Assembly (NCBI GenBank): GCA_965205545.1
Contig: OZ242170.1
Coordinates: 2,914,001 to 2,978,000 of the forward strand
Source of the DNA: Bin55 sp965205545
Lineage (GTDB): Bacteria > Pseudomonadota > Gammaproteobacteria > Pseudomonadales > Azotimanducaceae
Direction of reading: 5' to 3'
Length of the DNA stretch: 64,000 nucleotides
Positions within the stretch are counted from its first letter, which is position 1, and each line of letters begins with the position of its first letter. Below the pieces are notes generated by a model. It was not told where the DNA came from. It saw only the letters and a list, made by a program, of their open reading frames with translations, and made no database searches. Made by a program: the position numbers and the translations under genes. Shown here piece by piece: positions 18,242 through 27,229 of the stretch.

Positions 18242-18270
18242 TTGAACGACTGGCGCTATAATGTTATAAT
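18242..18270 (+). promoter_or_regulatory. sigma-70 promoter of the TatT-TRAP operon
   Basis: TTGAAC (18242-18247), a 17-nt spacer and TATAAT (18265-18270) form a near-consensus promoter; a second TATAAT overlaps at 18257-18262. This predicts a leader of about 100 nt before the tatT start. Confidence 0.75.
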
Positions 18271-18376
18271 GTAACTTCTGCATGAAATTCCAATCATCTG
18301 GGTTGTTCTCATGCGGAATTCTCCTTGAGTATATTGGTCACTGTTTTAGGCTGCGTGGATCGGTTAGTTCCGCCTT

Positions 18377-19240
18377 ATGAGTCCTTCTAGTCTTGGCAAA
18401 AGTGGATTGCTAGCAATTGCTTTCGTCTTTTTAGGCGGTTGCCAAGCTTTCGTTTCCTCCGTTACCGATGGGTTTACCAAAAAACTGACCAGTTCCATTC
18501 TTAACAGCGACGATTTACACACCATCAGGGAAGGATTACCCGCGTATCTAATTGGTGTCGACGCTTTACTGCATGGCAACGAGACCGATGCAGATCTTAT
18601 GTTTGCAGCCGCTCAACTCAATGGTTCCTACGCATTGGCGTTCGCCGACGACCCGAAGCAGCAAAAGTCTCTTACCGCAAAGGCTAGAGCGTTGGCATTT
18701 AAGGCTTCTTGCATCGAAGTCAAGTCACTTTGCAATATTGCAGCCATGTCGTTTGACGAGGCACTTGCGGCGATGAGCAATCTACGTGTCGACGACGTTC
18801 CCGCTCTCTATGGACTTGCCAATGCATGGGCGGGTTGGTTGCAGGCTCACGCGGACGACATGCATGCTGTCGCGCAGTTGGCGAAAGTCAAATTGCTTAT
18901 TGAGCGCTTGTTGGAACTCGACGAGACCTATGAATTCGCAACACCCCATATGTACATGGGAGTATTTGAATCGCTACTTCCTCCGTCGTTAGGAGGGCGT
19001 CCGGAAGTGGCAAAAAGGCATTTTGAAAGGGCGATCACCATCAGCGATGGCCGCAATCTTTACGCGAAGGTGCTGTATGCGCAGAACTATGCCCGAACCA
19101 CTCTTAACCGTGATCTGCACGATTCGTTGCTGAAAGAAGTACTTGCCGCCGATCCTCATGTTGATGGACTTACCCTTCAAAACACATTGGCTCAAGAAAT
19201 TGCAGTTGAACTGTTGGCGGAAGCTGATGAATTCTTCTAG
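18377..19240 (+). CDS. TRAP-associated TPR lipoprotein TatT
   Basis: This 287-residue lipoprotein has a signal with lipobox FLGGC (Cys22) and helical-repeat sequence throughout, matching the TatT family: TPR-like proteins that bind the TRAP solute-binding protein in TPAT systems, first described in Treponema pallidum. Family features include the SSVTDGFTKKL segment after the lipid site and the GGRPEVAKRHFERAI repeat. The stop overlaps the start of the solute-binding protein gene, confirming operon membership. It probably acts in the periplasm, helping deliver hydrophobic ligands. Confidence 0.9.
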   Translation: MSPSSLGKSGLLAIAFVFLGGCQAFVSSVTDGFTKKLTSSILNSDDLHTIREGLPAYLIGVDALLHGNETDADLMFAAAQLNGSYALAFADDPKQQKSLTAKARALAFKASCIEVKSLCNIAAMSFDEALAAMSNLRVDDVPALYGLANAWAGWLQAHADDMHAVAQLAKVKLLIERLLELDETYEFATPHMYMGVFESLLPPSLGGRPEVAKRHFERAITISDGRNLYAKVLYAQNYARTTLNRDLHDSLLKEVLAADPHVDGLTLQNTLAQEIAVELLAEADEFF

Positions 19241-20258
19241 TTATTCGTCCCACCAAAGTGGACAGATTCTCTTGATTTGTCTTGTCCTATGCCTATTTGT
19301 TTCTGGAGCTAGTGCAGCTACAACGCTAAAGGTTGCAACAATTTCTCCGGAGGGATCCGCACTCATGGTCGAGTTGCGAAAGGCTGCCGCGGCTATCGAG
19401 GAGGCTACAGACGGTCGAGTAGAGTTCAAGTTCTACTCGGGTGGCGTTATGGGTGACGACTTTGCGGTCAAACGAAAGATCAGAGCTCGTCAGCTGAACG
19501 GCGCAATACTGCAAACAAGCGTATTCACGACCGACGTGCCCAACCTGAACGTGTACAACCTTCCATTGCAATTCAAGAATGTCAATGAAGTAACGGCTGT
19601 GCGAACTGATCTGGATCCCGTGTTACGTTCTGAACTCGAAGAAGCTGGCTATGTGTCGTTTGGGTTTGTTGGAATTGGACTTGCTTACGCGATGGGGTCC
19701 AAGAGTGCTACAACGGTAGAAGAGACACGGCGGCTGAAGATTTGGGTACCGAAGAACGATCCAAGCACAGAGCTCATGCTTAAAGCGTTCGGGGTAAGTC
19801 CCATTCCATTGACAATCGTGGATGTAATGACTGGCCTACAGACTGGATTGATAGACACAGTGGCTTCCCCACCAGTAGCCGCAATTACGTTGCAATGGCA
19901 CACACAGATCAAGTACATGCTCGATGTCCCGTTTCTTTACGTATTCTCTGTCTACGTGCTGGATCAGAGATCATTCAGGAAAATTGAACCCGGCGACCAA
20001 GAGATTGTTCGCAAACACATGGACCAAGCAATCACCAATGCCGAAGAGAAGGGCAAGCAGGATCACGAGTCTGCAATTGATGTGATGCTTGATCAAGGAA
20101 TCGAGCTACTCAAACCGGACGACGAAGCATTGGCCGAGTGGCAGCGAAACGCCGATGGAGCTGTCGAGGAGTGGATCACCAAGGGTTTGGTCAGCCAGAG
20201 TATTTTCGACCGTTTTTCACGCTCGTTGCAGAGATCTCGAACGGAGAATGCTTACTAG
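19227..20258 (+). CDS. TRAP transporter solute-binding protein (DctP family)
   Basis: This periplasmic ligand-binding protein (343 aa) starts at the ATG at 19227, inside the end of tatT; a longer in-frame ATG at 19143 lies deep in tatT and is unlikely. Residues 1-30 form a signal peptide ending SGASA. The mature part begins TTLKVATISPEGSA and has the DctP fold with the KIWVPKNDPST segment and an AWQRN-like C-terminal helix. Ligand is unknown; TatT-linked binding proteins are thought to carry hydrophobic organic acids. It overlaps the DctQ gene by 11 nt. Confidence 0.93.
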   Translation: MNSSSYSSHQSGQILLICLVLCLFVSGASAATTLKVATISPEGSALMVELRKAAAAIEEATDGRVEFKFYSGGVMGDDFAVKRKIRARQLNGAILQTSVFTTDVPNLNVYNLPLQFKNVNEVTAVRTDLDPVLRSELEEAGYVSFGFVGIGLAYAMGSKSATTVEETRRLKIWVPKNDPSTELMLKAFGVSPIPLTIVDVMTGLQTGLIDTVASPPVAAITLQWHTQIKYMLDVPFLYVFSVYVLDQRSFRKIEPGDQEIVRKHMDQAITNAEEKGKQDHESAIDVMLDQGIELLKPDDEALAEWQRNADGAVEEWITKGLVSQSIFDRFSRSLQRSRTENAY

Positions 20259-20715
20259 GATTCTCCGCTACCTGCATTGGATTGAAACAGGCTCCCTGGT
20301 AGTTCTCTTCGCCTCGATGCTCCTTGTCGCATGTGCACAGGTCGTCATGCGCAATTTTCTTGGGACCGGATTCATTTGGGGTGAGGAGCTAACACGCGAG
20401 GCCGTCCTTTGGATCGCAATGGTCGGCGGATTGGCGGCCATAGGACAACGTTCACACATTCGAATCGATATAGCGGAGAGATTTGTGCCGGAACGATGGA
20501 TACCGGCACTCAATTTTGTCGCGTGTGTTTCCGCTAGCCTTGTGTGCTTGCTCGTGGCATATTTCTCGCTTAAGTTGGTCCGATGGGAGTTTGAGGACGG
20601 CTATTCGGGCATTGGCATCGTACCCTCTTGGATTCTGGTGGCCATCATTCCTTTCGCAGGGTTTGCCATGGGTACTCGATTCGCTATCCAAGCATTTGTG
20701 CGTCAGACCAAATGA
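20248..20715 (+). CDS. TRAP transporter small permease (DctQ family)
   Basis: This is the four-helix small membrane subunit of the TRAP transporter (155 aa). The ATG at 20248 lies within the end of the DctP gene; the longer open frame upstream is its overlap. It shows four hydrophobic segments and family hallmarks ARVVMRN-like CAQVVMRNFLG, the FIWGEELTREAVLW motif and GQRSHIRID. It ends in an ATGA overlap with the large permease gene, indicating translational coupling. Confidence 0.95.
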   Translation: MLTRILRYLHWIETGSLVVLFASMLLVACAQVVMRNFLGTGFIWGEELTREAVLWIAMVGGLAAIGQRSHIRIDIAERFVPERWIPALNFVACVSASLVCLLVAYFSLKLVRWEFEDGYSGIGIVPSWILVAIIPFAGFAMGTRFAIQAFVRQTK

Positions 20716-21989
20716 TCTTCCTAGGAGTCGGCGCTCTTATCGTCATGGCTCTCTGCGGAGCGCCGCTGTTCGTAGTCATCCTAGGCGGGGCGATACTTGG
20801 ATTCTTGGCGTCGGGCACCGACTTGGTCAATATCGCAATTGAGTTGGACCGGATAACTGACACTCCGCTATTGGTTGCTTTGCCTCTGTTTACTTTCGCC
20901 GGTTACATCCTTGCGGAAGCCAAGACCTCTCAGCGTCTGATGGATCTTGTAAATGCGCTTTTCGGTTGGATGCCGGGCGGTCTCGCGATTGTTGGTTTTG
21001 TCGCATGTGCGTTCTTCACTGCACTTACTGGTGCATCGGGAGTAACCATCGTTGCTCTGGGAGCCTTGCTGTTGCCGATGCTCATTCGATCGGGATATAC
21101 GGAACGGTATAGCCTAGGACTCGTCACGAGCTCAGGAAGCCTGGGTCTCTTAATCGTGCCTAGCGTGCCCTTGATCCTCTATGGTGTTATTGCTCAGCAG
21201 ATAAACGTCGGGCAAAGTTTCTCGATTCAGGAGCTGTTCCTCGCCGGCTTGGTACCGGCTCTCCTCATGGTTGTTGCACTTTCAGTTTGGGCCGCGATGC
21301 GACACCGACATCTGCCTTTGACTCCCTTCGATCTAGGAAGGGTATGGAAGGCAGTCAAAGCAAGTAGTTGGGAACTACCATTGCCTTTTGTAATTCTGGG
21401 CGGCATTTACTCGGGTTACTTTGCCATTTCCGAAGCCGCGGCTATGACCGCGCTCTATGCCCTGATGGTGGAGGTTTTTGTCTATCGCGAAGTCTCATTG
21501 AAGCGACTCCCCATTGTCATTCGTGAATCGATGGTCATGGTGGGTAGCATTATTCTCATTCTTGGGGGAGCTCTGGCGCTGACTAACTACTTCGTCCAAG
21601 CGGAAATTCCCCAGAAAATCTTTGAGTTCATAAACCTACAAATCAGCAATCCGATCATCTTCCTGATTCTCCTGAATCTAGTGCTGCTCTTGCTTGGCGC
21701 CATGCTGGACATATTTTCTGCCACCGTAATAATGGTGCCTCTACTGCTTCCCGTTGCCGTCAAGTACGGAATTCATCCCGTTCATCTTGGAATCATTTTC
21801 GTAGCGAATCTCCAGATTGGCTACTTCACCCCACCAATCGGAATGAATCTGTTCATTGCTAGCTATCGCTTCAAAAAACCCCTCGTGGAGTTGTATACAG
21901 CAACTCTGCCCTTCATGCTCGTGTTACTACTTGTGCTAGTGCTGATTACCTATGTACCACAGCTCTCCTTGTGGTATCAATATCTCTGA
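20712..21989 (+). CDS. TRAP transporter large permease (DctM family)
   Basis: This transport subunit (425 aa, about twelve membrane helices) carries out sodium- or proton-coupled uptake of the ligand delivered by DctP. Family motifs include GAPLFVVILGGAILGFL near the start, LPLFTFAGYILAEA, TALTGASGVTIVALG and PPIGMNLFIAS near the end. The start ATG overlaps the DctQ stop (ATGA). It is the last transport gene of the TatT-DctP-DctQ-DctM operon; the yjbQ gene follows 27 nt later. Confidence 0.96.
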   Translation: MIFLGVGALIVMALCGAPLFVVILGGAILGFLASGTDLVNIAIELDRITDTPLLVALPLFTFAGYILAEAKTSQRLMDLVNALFGWMPGGLAIVGFVACAFFTALTGASGVTIVALGALLLPMLIRSGYTERYSLGLVTSSGSLGLLIVPSVPLILYGVIAQQINVGQSFSIQELFLAGLVPALLMVVALSVWAAMRHRHLPLTPFDLGRVWKAVKASSWELPLPFVILGGIYSGYFAISEAAAMTALYALMVEVFVYREVSLKRLPIVIRESMVMVGSIILILGGALALTNYFVQAEIPQKIFEFINLQISNPIIFLILLNLVLLLLGAMLDIFSATVIMVPLLLPVAVKYGIHPVHLGIIFVANLQIGYFTPPIGMNLFIASYRFKKPLVELYTATLPFMLVLLLVLVLITYVPQLSLWYQYL

Positions 21990-22016
21990 TTCGTTGCGCT
22001 ACGACGCCGCATTACA

Positions 22017-22421
22017 GTGATTACGTCCTTTTTCTACCAACCCAATGGAATGGGTCTACACGACATTACGCTCCTTGTTGCACGTAGAGTATCGCAATTC
22101 GAGATTAAAGAGGGCTTGGCAACAATCTACGTACGTCATACATCCGCCAGTCTTGTAATACAGGAGAACGCTGACCCAGCTGTTCTTCGCGATCTACAGG
22201 CATGGATTGATCGAGCGGTGCCAGAATCCAACGAGTATGAACATAGGGCAGAGGGACCCGACGATATGCCTGCCCACATCAAGGGTGCTATCACCGCAAC
22301 ACACGTAAGCGTGCCGATAGCGTCGGGAAAACTAGCTCTAGGCGTGTGGCAAGGGATATTTCTTTGGGAGCATCGCCAACATCCCAGACGGCGAGAGTTA
22401 ATCCTCCACGTCGCAGACTGA
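22017..22421 (+). CDS. YjbQ family protein (UPF0047)
   Basis: This 134-residue protein matches the YjbQ/UPF0047 family, trimeric cytosolic proteins reported to have weak thiamine phosphate synthase activity. Conserved segments are RHTSASLVIQENADP, the EGPDDMPAHIKGA motif with its conserved histidine, and LGVWQGIFLWEHR. Translation starts at GTG. It follows the TRAP large permease by 27 nt and may be co-transcribed, though no functional link is evident. The real physiological role is unsettled. Confidence 0.92.
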   Translation: MITSFFYQPNGMGLHDITLLVARRVSQFEIKEGLATIYVRHTSASLVIQENADPAVLRDLQAWIDRAVPESNEYEHRAEGPDDMPAHIKGAITATHVSVPIASGKLALGVWQGIFLWEHRQHPRRRELILHVAD

Positions 22422-22525
22422 TATGAATAGACGAGACCGCTCAGATGACATTCAAGCGAGTGTTGCCGCTTGCGCACGGAATGTCGCATGCCGGCAATGG
22501 AAAGTGGCGAACAGATAGCTCCTCG

Positions 22526-22939
22526 CTAACGGCGCAACCAAGGATTTTCGCTACGTACTCTATGCATCCTTTGCTTGTGCCCTTGAGGATCAAGAATCAT
22601 TGATGAGAAATACGCAAGCAAGTCACGGTGGTTGCGCGAAATCTTGGCGCGATTCATCTCCCGTTCACCTTCGGAACTTGCAACAAATCGAAATGACGCT
22701 CTAATCGCGTCGCTCTCGCCAAGAACTTCCTGCGCCAGTTCATTTATGACCCCGAATGCCTGCTCCAAGTCTTCGACTTCGAGATCCAATTGATCTGGTT
22801 CTAGCACCAAGTTCGACCACAGAGTACAAATGTAGAGACGATAGCGGTTCTTGTCGACGAGCGAATCGGTTACAGCAGAGTTTTGTGCCATTTGTCGAAG
22901 CACGTCGCTCAACTTGTCCTTCAGCGTATCGGAATCCAC
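22526..22939 (-). CDS. hypothetical protein
   Basis: I do not recognise this 137-residue protein. It begins at GTG, is predicted helical, has an acidic middle (LDLEVEDLEQAF) and a basic C-terminus, and lacks signal peptide and membrane segments. Two in-line tryptophans and conserved-looking helices suggest a real cytosolic protein. It lies 89 nt upstream of the next minus-strand reading frame and faces yjbQ convergently. Confidence 0.6.
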   Translation of the reverse strand: MDSDTLKDKLSDVLRQMAQNSAVTDSLVDKNRYRLYICTLWSNLVLEPDQLDLEVEDLEQAFGVINELAQEVLGESDAIRASFRFVASSEGEREMNRAKISRNHRDLLAYFSSMILDPQGHKQRMHRVRSENPWLRR

Positions 22940-23028
22940 GTGTATGTCGGTTGTGAAATTCGAGCCTCTCGATTGGTTTGCCCAATCGAGGTGCGATCAA
23001 AATAGGCGGGGGCTTTGACGGTTAGGCT

Positions 23029-24033
23029 TCAATCGGTCAAGTTGACGATCATTTTCCCTGTGTTGTCGCCGGTGAACAGTCCAATGAAGGCCTTAGGCAT
23101 GTTTTCGATTCCATCGAAAACTGTTTCTCGATACTTCAAGCGTCCACTAAGCACCCAGTCGGTCATGTCTCGCATGAAATCGTCACGGAGATGGTTGTAG
23201 TTGGACACAATGAACCCCTGTAGTGTCAGTTGCGAACCGATAGCATTTGCAAGATTGTGCGGGCCAGGAACGGGAGCTGTTGCGTTGTATTGAGATATCG
23301 CGCCGCATAGAGGCAGACGACCGTTAGGTCTCATGCAGTTCAATGCAGCTTGGAGATGGTCGCCTCCAACATTGTCAAAGTAGACGTCGATGCCTTGAGG
23401 CGCTCCCGCGAGAATTTGACGTTCCAAATGGCCGTCGTGGTAGTCAAATGCGTGGTCAAAGCCCAAGTCCTCAGTCAAATGTCTGACTTTTTCCGAGCTG
23501 CCAGCAGAACCGACTACTGTGCAGTTCTTGATTTTCGCGATTTGTCCAACGGCACTTCCAACGGCTCCCGCAGCGCCGGATACGAACACGAATTCGCCCT
23601 CCTTAAGCTTGCCAACTTCAAGCAATCCTACGTAAGCGGTCATTCCAGGCATTCCCAAAACACCAAGATAAGCTGAAGGGGGCGCGTTCAGGTCTGGAAG
23701 TTTACGAAGGCCGCGACCCGTGGACACAAAACCTTCTCGCCAACCCAGATGGCTCTCAACGTAGTCGCCAACCTGAAATTCCGCATGCGTAGATGCGACC
23801 ACTTTGCCAATCGCACCACCAGTAAGGGTTTCGTTCAGCTGAAATCCCGGCACATAGGATTGACGATCAATCATGCGACCGCGCATGTATGGGTCAACAG
23901 TCAAGCTGACGTTTCGAATAAGCACTTCTCCCGACGCGTGTGGTTCGGGAATTTCGACCTCCACGACTTCAAAGTCGTCAACTTCTGGCATGCCAACTGG
24001 GCGTTTGCGCAATCGAATTTCCAATGATTTCAT
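23029..24033 (-). CDS. NADP-dependent MDR oxidoreductase (CurA / 2-alkenal reductase type)
   Basis: This zinc-free medium-chain dehydrogenase/reductase (334 aa) reduces activated double bonds of enones or alkenals with NADPH. The N-terminus (RKRPVGMPEVDDFEVVE) and the VDPYMRGRM motif are typical of the CurA/leukotriene-B4-dehydrogenase group. The nucleotide-binding fold shows SGAAGAVGSAVGQIAK and the later FDNVGGDHLQAALN. Length is normal. No zinc-ligand cysteines are seen. Its substrate is unknown. The gene stands alone between a hypothetical gene and a transglutaminase-like gene on the same strand. Confidence 0.93.
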   Translation of the reverse strand: MKSLEIRLRKRPVGMPEVDDFEVVEVEIPEPHASGEVLIRNVSLTVDPYMRGRMIDRQSYVPGFQLNETLTGGAIGKVVASTHAEFQVGDYVESHLGWREGFVSTGRGLRKLPDLNAPPSAYLGVLGMPGMTAYVGLLEVGKLKEGEFVFVSGAAGAVGSAVGQIAKIKNCTVVGSAGSSEKVRHLTEDLGFDHAFDYHDGHLERQILAGAPQGIDVYFDNVGGDHLQAALNCMRPNGRLPLCGAISQYNATAPVPGPHNLANAIGSQLTLQGFIVSNYNHLRDDFMRDMTDWVLSGRLKYRETVFDGIENMPKAFIGLFTGDNTGKMIVNLTD

Positions 24034-24089
24034 AGTGCTTGTTTCCTTTGGGTCAATTGAAACCCATGGCTGATCGTAGGGTGGACCAC

Positions 24090-25505
24090 CTAGGCTTCGG
24101 CAACGTAATGCTCGTACTTCACGACAGTCAGTGTCATGTTTTCTAGAGAACGCAAGACATCATGCAAGTATGCGTCGGGGAATTCTATATGGGTCGCATC
24201 CGCATGTTGCTGGTTCCAAGTGGCATCGACACTGCGGACTAGGCCATCGGCCAAGCGGAACTCGTTCCATGCATGCATTTGAAACGTTTGGGAGTTCTCT
24301 TCGTAAACCAATCCGTATACAGTTCTTGCATTGAGTCCAGACGCGAGCGCGAGAGAACTCAGCAAATTGGCTATGTCGGAACAGTCACCGCGACGATCCT
24401 TTAGCGTAGATACGACCGATTTGGGTCTGTTTGACGACTCGTAGCTGATGTATTCGTGTGCTAGAGAGACCAGAGCAGTGATCTTTTCCTGTTCGTTTTG
24501 AATGTCGGCCACTGCTTCATTCGCCAATCTCTTGACGTCCACCAATGTGCTGTCATTTCGCACATACTGTTGTTCTTTCTTCATTGAAAGTTTCGATGGG
24601 TTGCGAGTCCTTCCGTCGTAGCTCCGAAGCGTGCCGTAGGATGTCAACATGCTCGCCCATGGACCTGGGTCGTCGTTGGCGAAGGAGACATGCAATTCCA
24701 GCATGGAAAGCTGCTTTGAACGTTGCAGTGGCTCGTCTAGCGGAATTTGCACCTGAGTAGCGGTTGGGATTCGAGGCCCGCTTGCTAAATCGGTCGTACC
24801 TGACACTGGCAGGAGTACCAAACCTGACGCATCTACGGATCTTACGAGATGAACGCTCTGATCATTCCTTGCAAAGGTAGATTCAATTTGGTCGGACGAA
24901 TGCACTGTGATCAACTCGGAAGTAAGTTTTGAGATGGACCAGGTTCTCAACGCAACATCTGCTTGATCCAGATGCAACACGCGCAGCGAGATTGACGCAC
25001 CCACTTGCAGATCTAACGACGTCAACCAGGAATCCAACGCTAGGTATTCCTCAAGTGTGAAGCCGCTTGAGAGTTCTGCGAGCAGCTTTCCATCCCTGTG
25101 CAGCGTCAGTTTTCCGTCGCTTAAGGTAGCCGTTGTTGATTCATAGGGGGTTTCATCCGGTAGGACATGCTTCATTGATACAGCATGTACAAGTTGGTGG
25201 GGCGAGTCTGCGGCAAAACGAAGCTCTTGTGTTGCTTTAAGAACAACATCGGTCGCAGTCAAATGGGTGAACACATGGGTGAATTCATACTCTCGGTTTT
25301 CGTTCACATGTCCGGAGGATTGATGTGTGCCGATGGGAATTCCCCGATACTCCATCACGTAGCTTTGTGTTTTGAACCTAGTCTTGGCTAGCTTGTCTAT
25401 CGAGGAGTCGTGTTTGTAGTGGCTACAGCTAGCCAACAATACGGCAGCTACGCCGAAAAGAGTCAAATTTGCGCATAGCGAATGCTTCAATCGCCTATTA
25501 CTCAT
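24090..25505 (-). CDS. transglutaminase-like lipoprotein
   Basis: This 471-residue protein has a lipoprotein signal (residues 1-27, lipobox LLASC) so it is probably anchored in the envelope. Residues about 40-290 form a beta-rich region of unknown fold. The C-terminal part (about 330-450) is a transglutaminase-like domain with the catalytic triad visible: Cys in RRGDCSDIANLL, His in MHAWNEF and Asp in SVDATWNQ. Such bacterial domains act as proteases or amide-forming enzymes; the reaction here is not known. Confidence 0.85.
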   Translation of the reverse strand: MSNRRLKHSLCANLTLFGVAAVLLASCSHYKHDSSIDKLAKTRFKTQSYVMEYRGIPIGTHQSSGHVNENREYEFTHVFTHLTATDVVLKATQELRFAADSPHQLVHAVSMKHVLPDETPYESTTATLSDGKLTLHRDGKLLAELSSGFTLEEYLALDSWLTSLDLQVGASISLRVLHLDQADVALRTWSISKLTSELITVHSSDQIESTFARNDQSVHLVRSVDASGLVLLPVSGTTDLASGPRIPTATQVQIPLDEPLQRSKQLSMLELHVSFANDDPGPWASMLTSYGTLRSYDGRTRNPSKLSMKKEQQYVRNDSTLVDVKRLANEAVADIQNEQEKITALVSLAHEYISYESSNRPKSVVSTLKDRRGDCSDIANLLSSLALASGLNARTVYGLVYEENSQTFQMHAWNEFRLADGLVRSVDATWNQQHADATHIEFPDAYLHDVLRSLENMTLTVVKYEHYVAEA

Positions 25506-25582
25506 GAAGTGTCTGCGATTCTGGCGGCAGCTCGTAAGTTGACTGCAGCAGCCCAGCGCAACCCAACTCTACAATTACGCCT

Positions 25583-27229
25583 ATGACCACTGATGATTTA
25601 CGCGATTTCATTCGCCATCGTATACGCGAGGATATCGAAGCAAATCGTATTCCACATCGCATAACAACTCGGTTCCCTCCAGAACCCAACGGCTACTTGC
25701 ACATTGGTCATGCAAAATCCATTTGCCTCAACTTCGGGATCGCGCAAGAGTTCGACGGAGAAACCTACTTGCGCTTTGATGATACGAATCCGCTAAGTGA
25801 GAGCGAGGAATACGTAGCAGCAATAAAGGAAGATGTCAATTGGCTGGGTTTCGATTGGGGTGATCGTCTTACCTACGCATCGGATTACTTCCCACAACTC
25901 TATAGGTTCGCGGAAGAGCTCATTTCTCGTGGCAAGGCATTTGTTTGCGACCTCTCGTCCGAAGAGATTCGATCCACACGTGGAACATTAAACCGTCCGG
26001 GCACGGAAAGCCCCTACAGAGCGCGCGAAGTCGAAGAGAATCTGACTCTATTTCGAAAAATGCGATCGGGCGAGTACCCAAATGGGGCCCGTGTGTTGAG
26101 AGCAAAAATTGACATGGACTCGCCCAATATAAATCTTCGAGATCCGGTACTCTACCGGATCGTTCATGCGAACCATCACCGTACCGGTGATAGTTGGTGC
26201 ATATATCCAATGTACGACTTTACGCATTGCATTTGCGATGCTCTTGAGGGGATAACACATTCACTTTGCACATTGGAATTCGAGGATCATCGACCACTTT
26301 ACGACTGGGTCTTGGACAACATAAGCATTAACTTCCATCCACCGCAAATTGAGTTCTCACGTCTCGGCCTCGAATACAACGTCATGTCCAAGCGCATTCT
26401 TAACCAATTGGTAGAGAGAGGTCACGTGAACGGATGGGACGATCCCAGAATGCCGACGCTTGCGGGACTGCGCAAGCGTGGGGTTCCGTCAGAGGCAATT
26501 CGGGAGTTTTGCAAGCGAATCGGCGTTACCAAACAAGAAAACTTGATCGAGACTGAGCTCTTGGACTATTGCATTCGGGACCACTTGGAGCAAACGACCC
26601 CTCGTGGCATGGCGATTAGAAATCCCCTTCGTGTGGAGATTTCTAATTTCGAAGGTCAAGAGGTTGATCTTACTGCCAGCTGGCATGCAAGAATCGGGGA
26701 TTTAGGCAGTAGAAGGCTAAGCTTCGGTCGCACAATATTCATTGACCGTGAGGATTTTTCAGAAGACCCGCCAGCCAAGTTCAAACGGCTTGTTCCGGGC
26801 GGACTGGTGCGATTGCGCTACGGTTTCATCATCCGTTGCGACGAGGTTGTACGCGACGACGATGGTTCGATTGCCATGTTGCGAGCGCATTACTTTCCCG
26901 ATTCCAAGAGCGGCAGCGATTCGAGTGGGCTGAAACCTAAGGGAGTGATTCAGTTTGTGTCAGAAGCAAACGCTGTAGAAGTGGAAATTCGGGAGTACGA
27001 TCGCTTGTTCGCAGTTAGGGATCCGGGACGCAAAGAATTAGAAGAGGAACTCAGTCCGCATTCAATCAAGACACACAGGGGTCTTGTCGAAAAAGCAATC
27101 ATCGAGCACCCCGAACCAAGATTTCAGTTTGAACGAATCGGCTATTTCTTGCGCGATGATTCAGTGAAATCACGGCTCCCGGTTTTTCATCGAACGGCGT
27201 CCCTGTCGGATAGTTGGAAAAGACCGTGA
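25583..27229 (+). CDS. glnS: glutaminyl-tRNA synthetase
   Basis: This class I aminoacyl-tRNA synthetase charges tRNA-Gln with glutamine directly, as in Gammaproteobacteria. The 548-residue protein has the HIGH-type motif in PPEPNGYLHIGHAKS and the KMSKS-type motif VMSKR, and the two C-terminal anticodon-binding barrels. Length matches the E. coli enzyme. The GTG start of the next gene overlaps its TGA stop. An 80-nt gap separates it from the divergent lipoprotein gene. Confidence 0.98.
   Translation: MTTDDLRDFIRHRIREDIEANRIPHRITTRFPPEPNGYLHIGHAKSICLNFGIAQEFDGETYLRFDDTNPLSESEEYVAAIKEDVNWLGFDWGDRLTYASDYFPQLYRFAEELISRGKAFVCDLSSEEIRSTRGTLNRPGTESPYRAREVEENLTLFRKMRSGEYPNGARVLRAKIDMDSPNINLRDPVLYRIVHANHHRTGDSWCIYPMYDFTHCICDALEGITHSLCTLEFEDHRPLYDWVLDNISINFHPPQIEFSRLGLEYNVMSKRILNQLVERGHVNGWDDPRMPTLAGLRKRGVPSEAIREFCKRIGVTKQENLIETELLDYCIRDHLEQTTPRGMAIRNPLRVEISNFEGQEVDLTASWHARIGDLGSRRLSFGRTIFIDREDFSEDPPAKFKRLVPGGLVRLRYGFIIRCDEVVRDDDGSIAMLRAHYFPDSKSGSDSSGLKPKGVIQFVSEANAVEVEIREYDRLFAVRDPGRKELEEELSPHSIKTHRGLVEKAIIEHPEPRFQFERIGYFLRDDSVKSRLPVFHRTASLSDSWKRP

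Larger units (their letters stand above)
18047..18376. other. divergent intergenic regulatory region
   Basis: This 330-nt gene-free stretch lies between the DUF5916 gene (minus) and tatT (plus). It holds a near-consensus promoter for tatT and, nearer to the DUF5916 gene, two overlapping palindromes. No small ORF or RNA was recognised. Confidence 0.7.
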
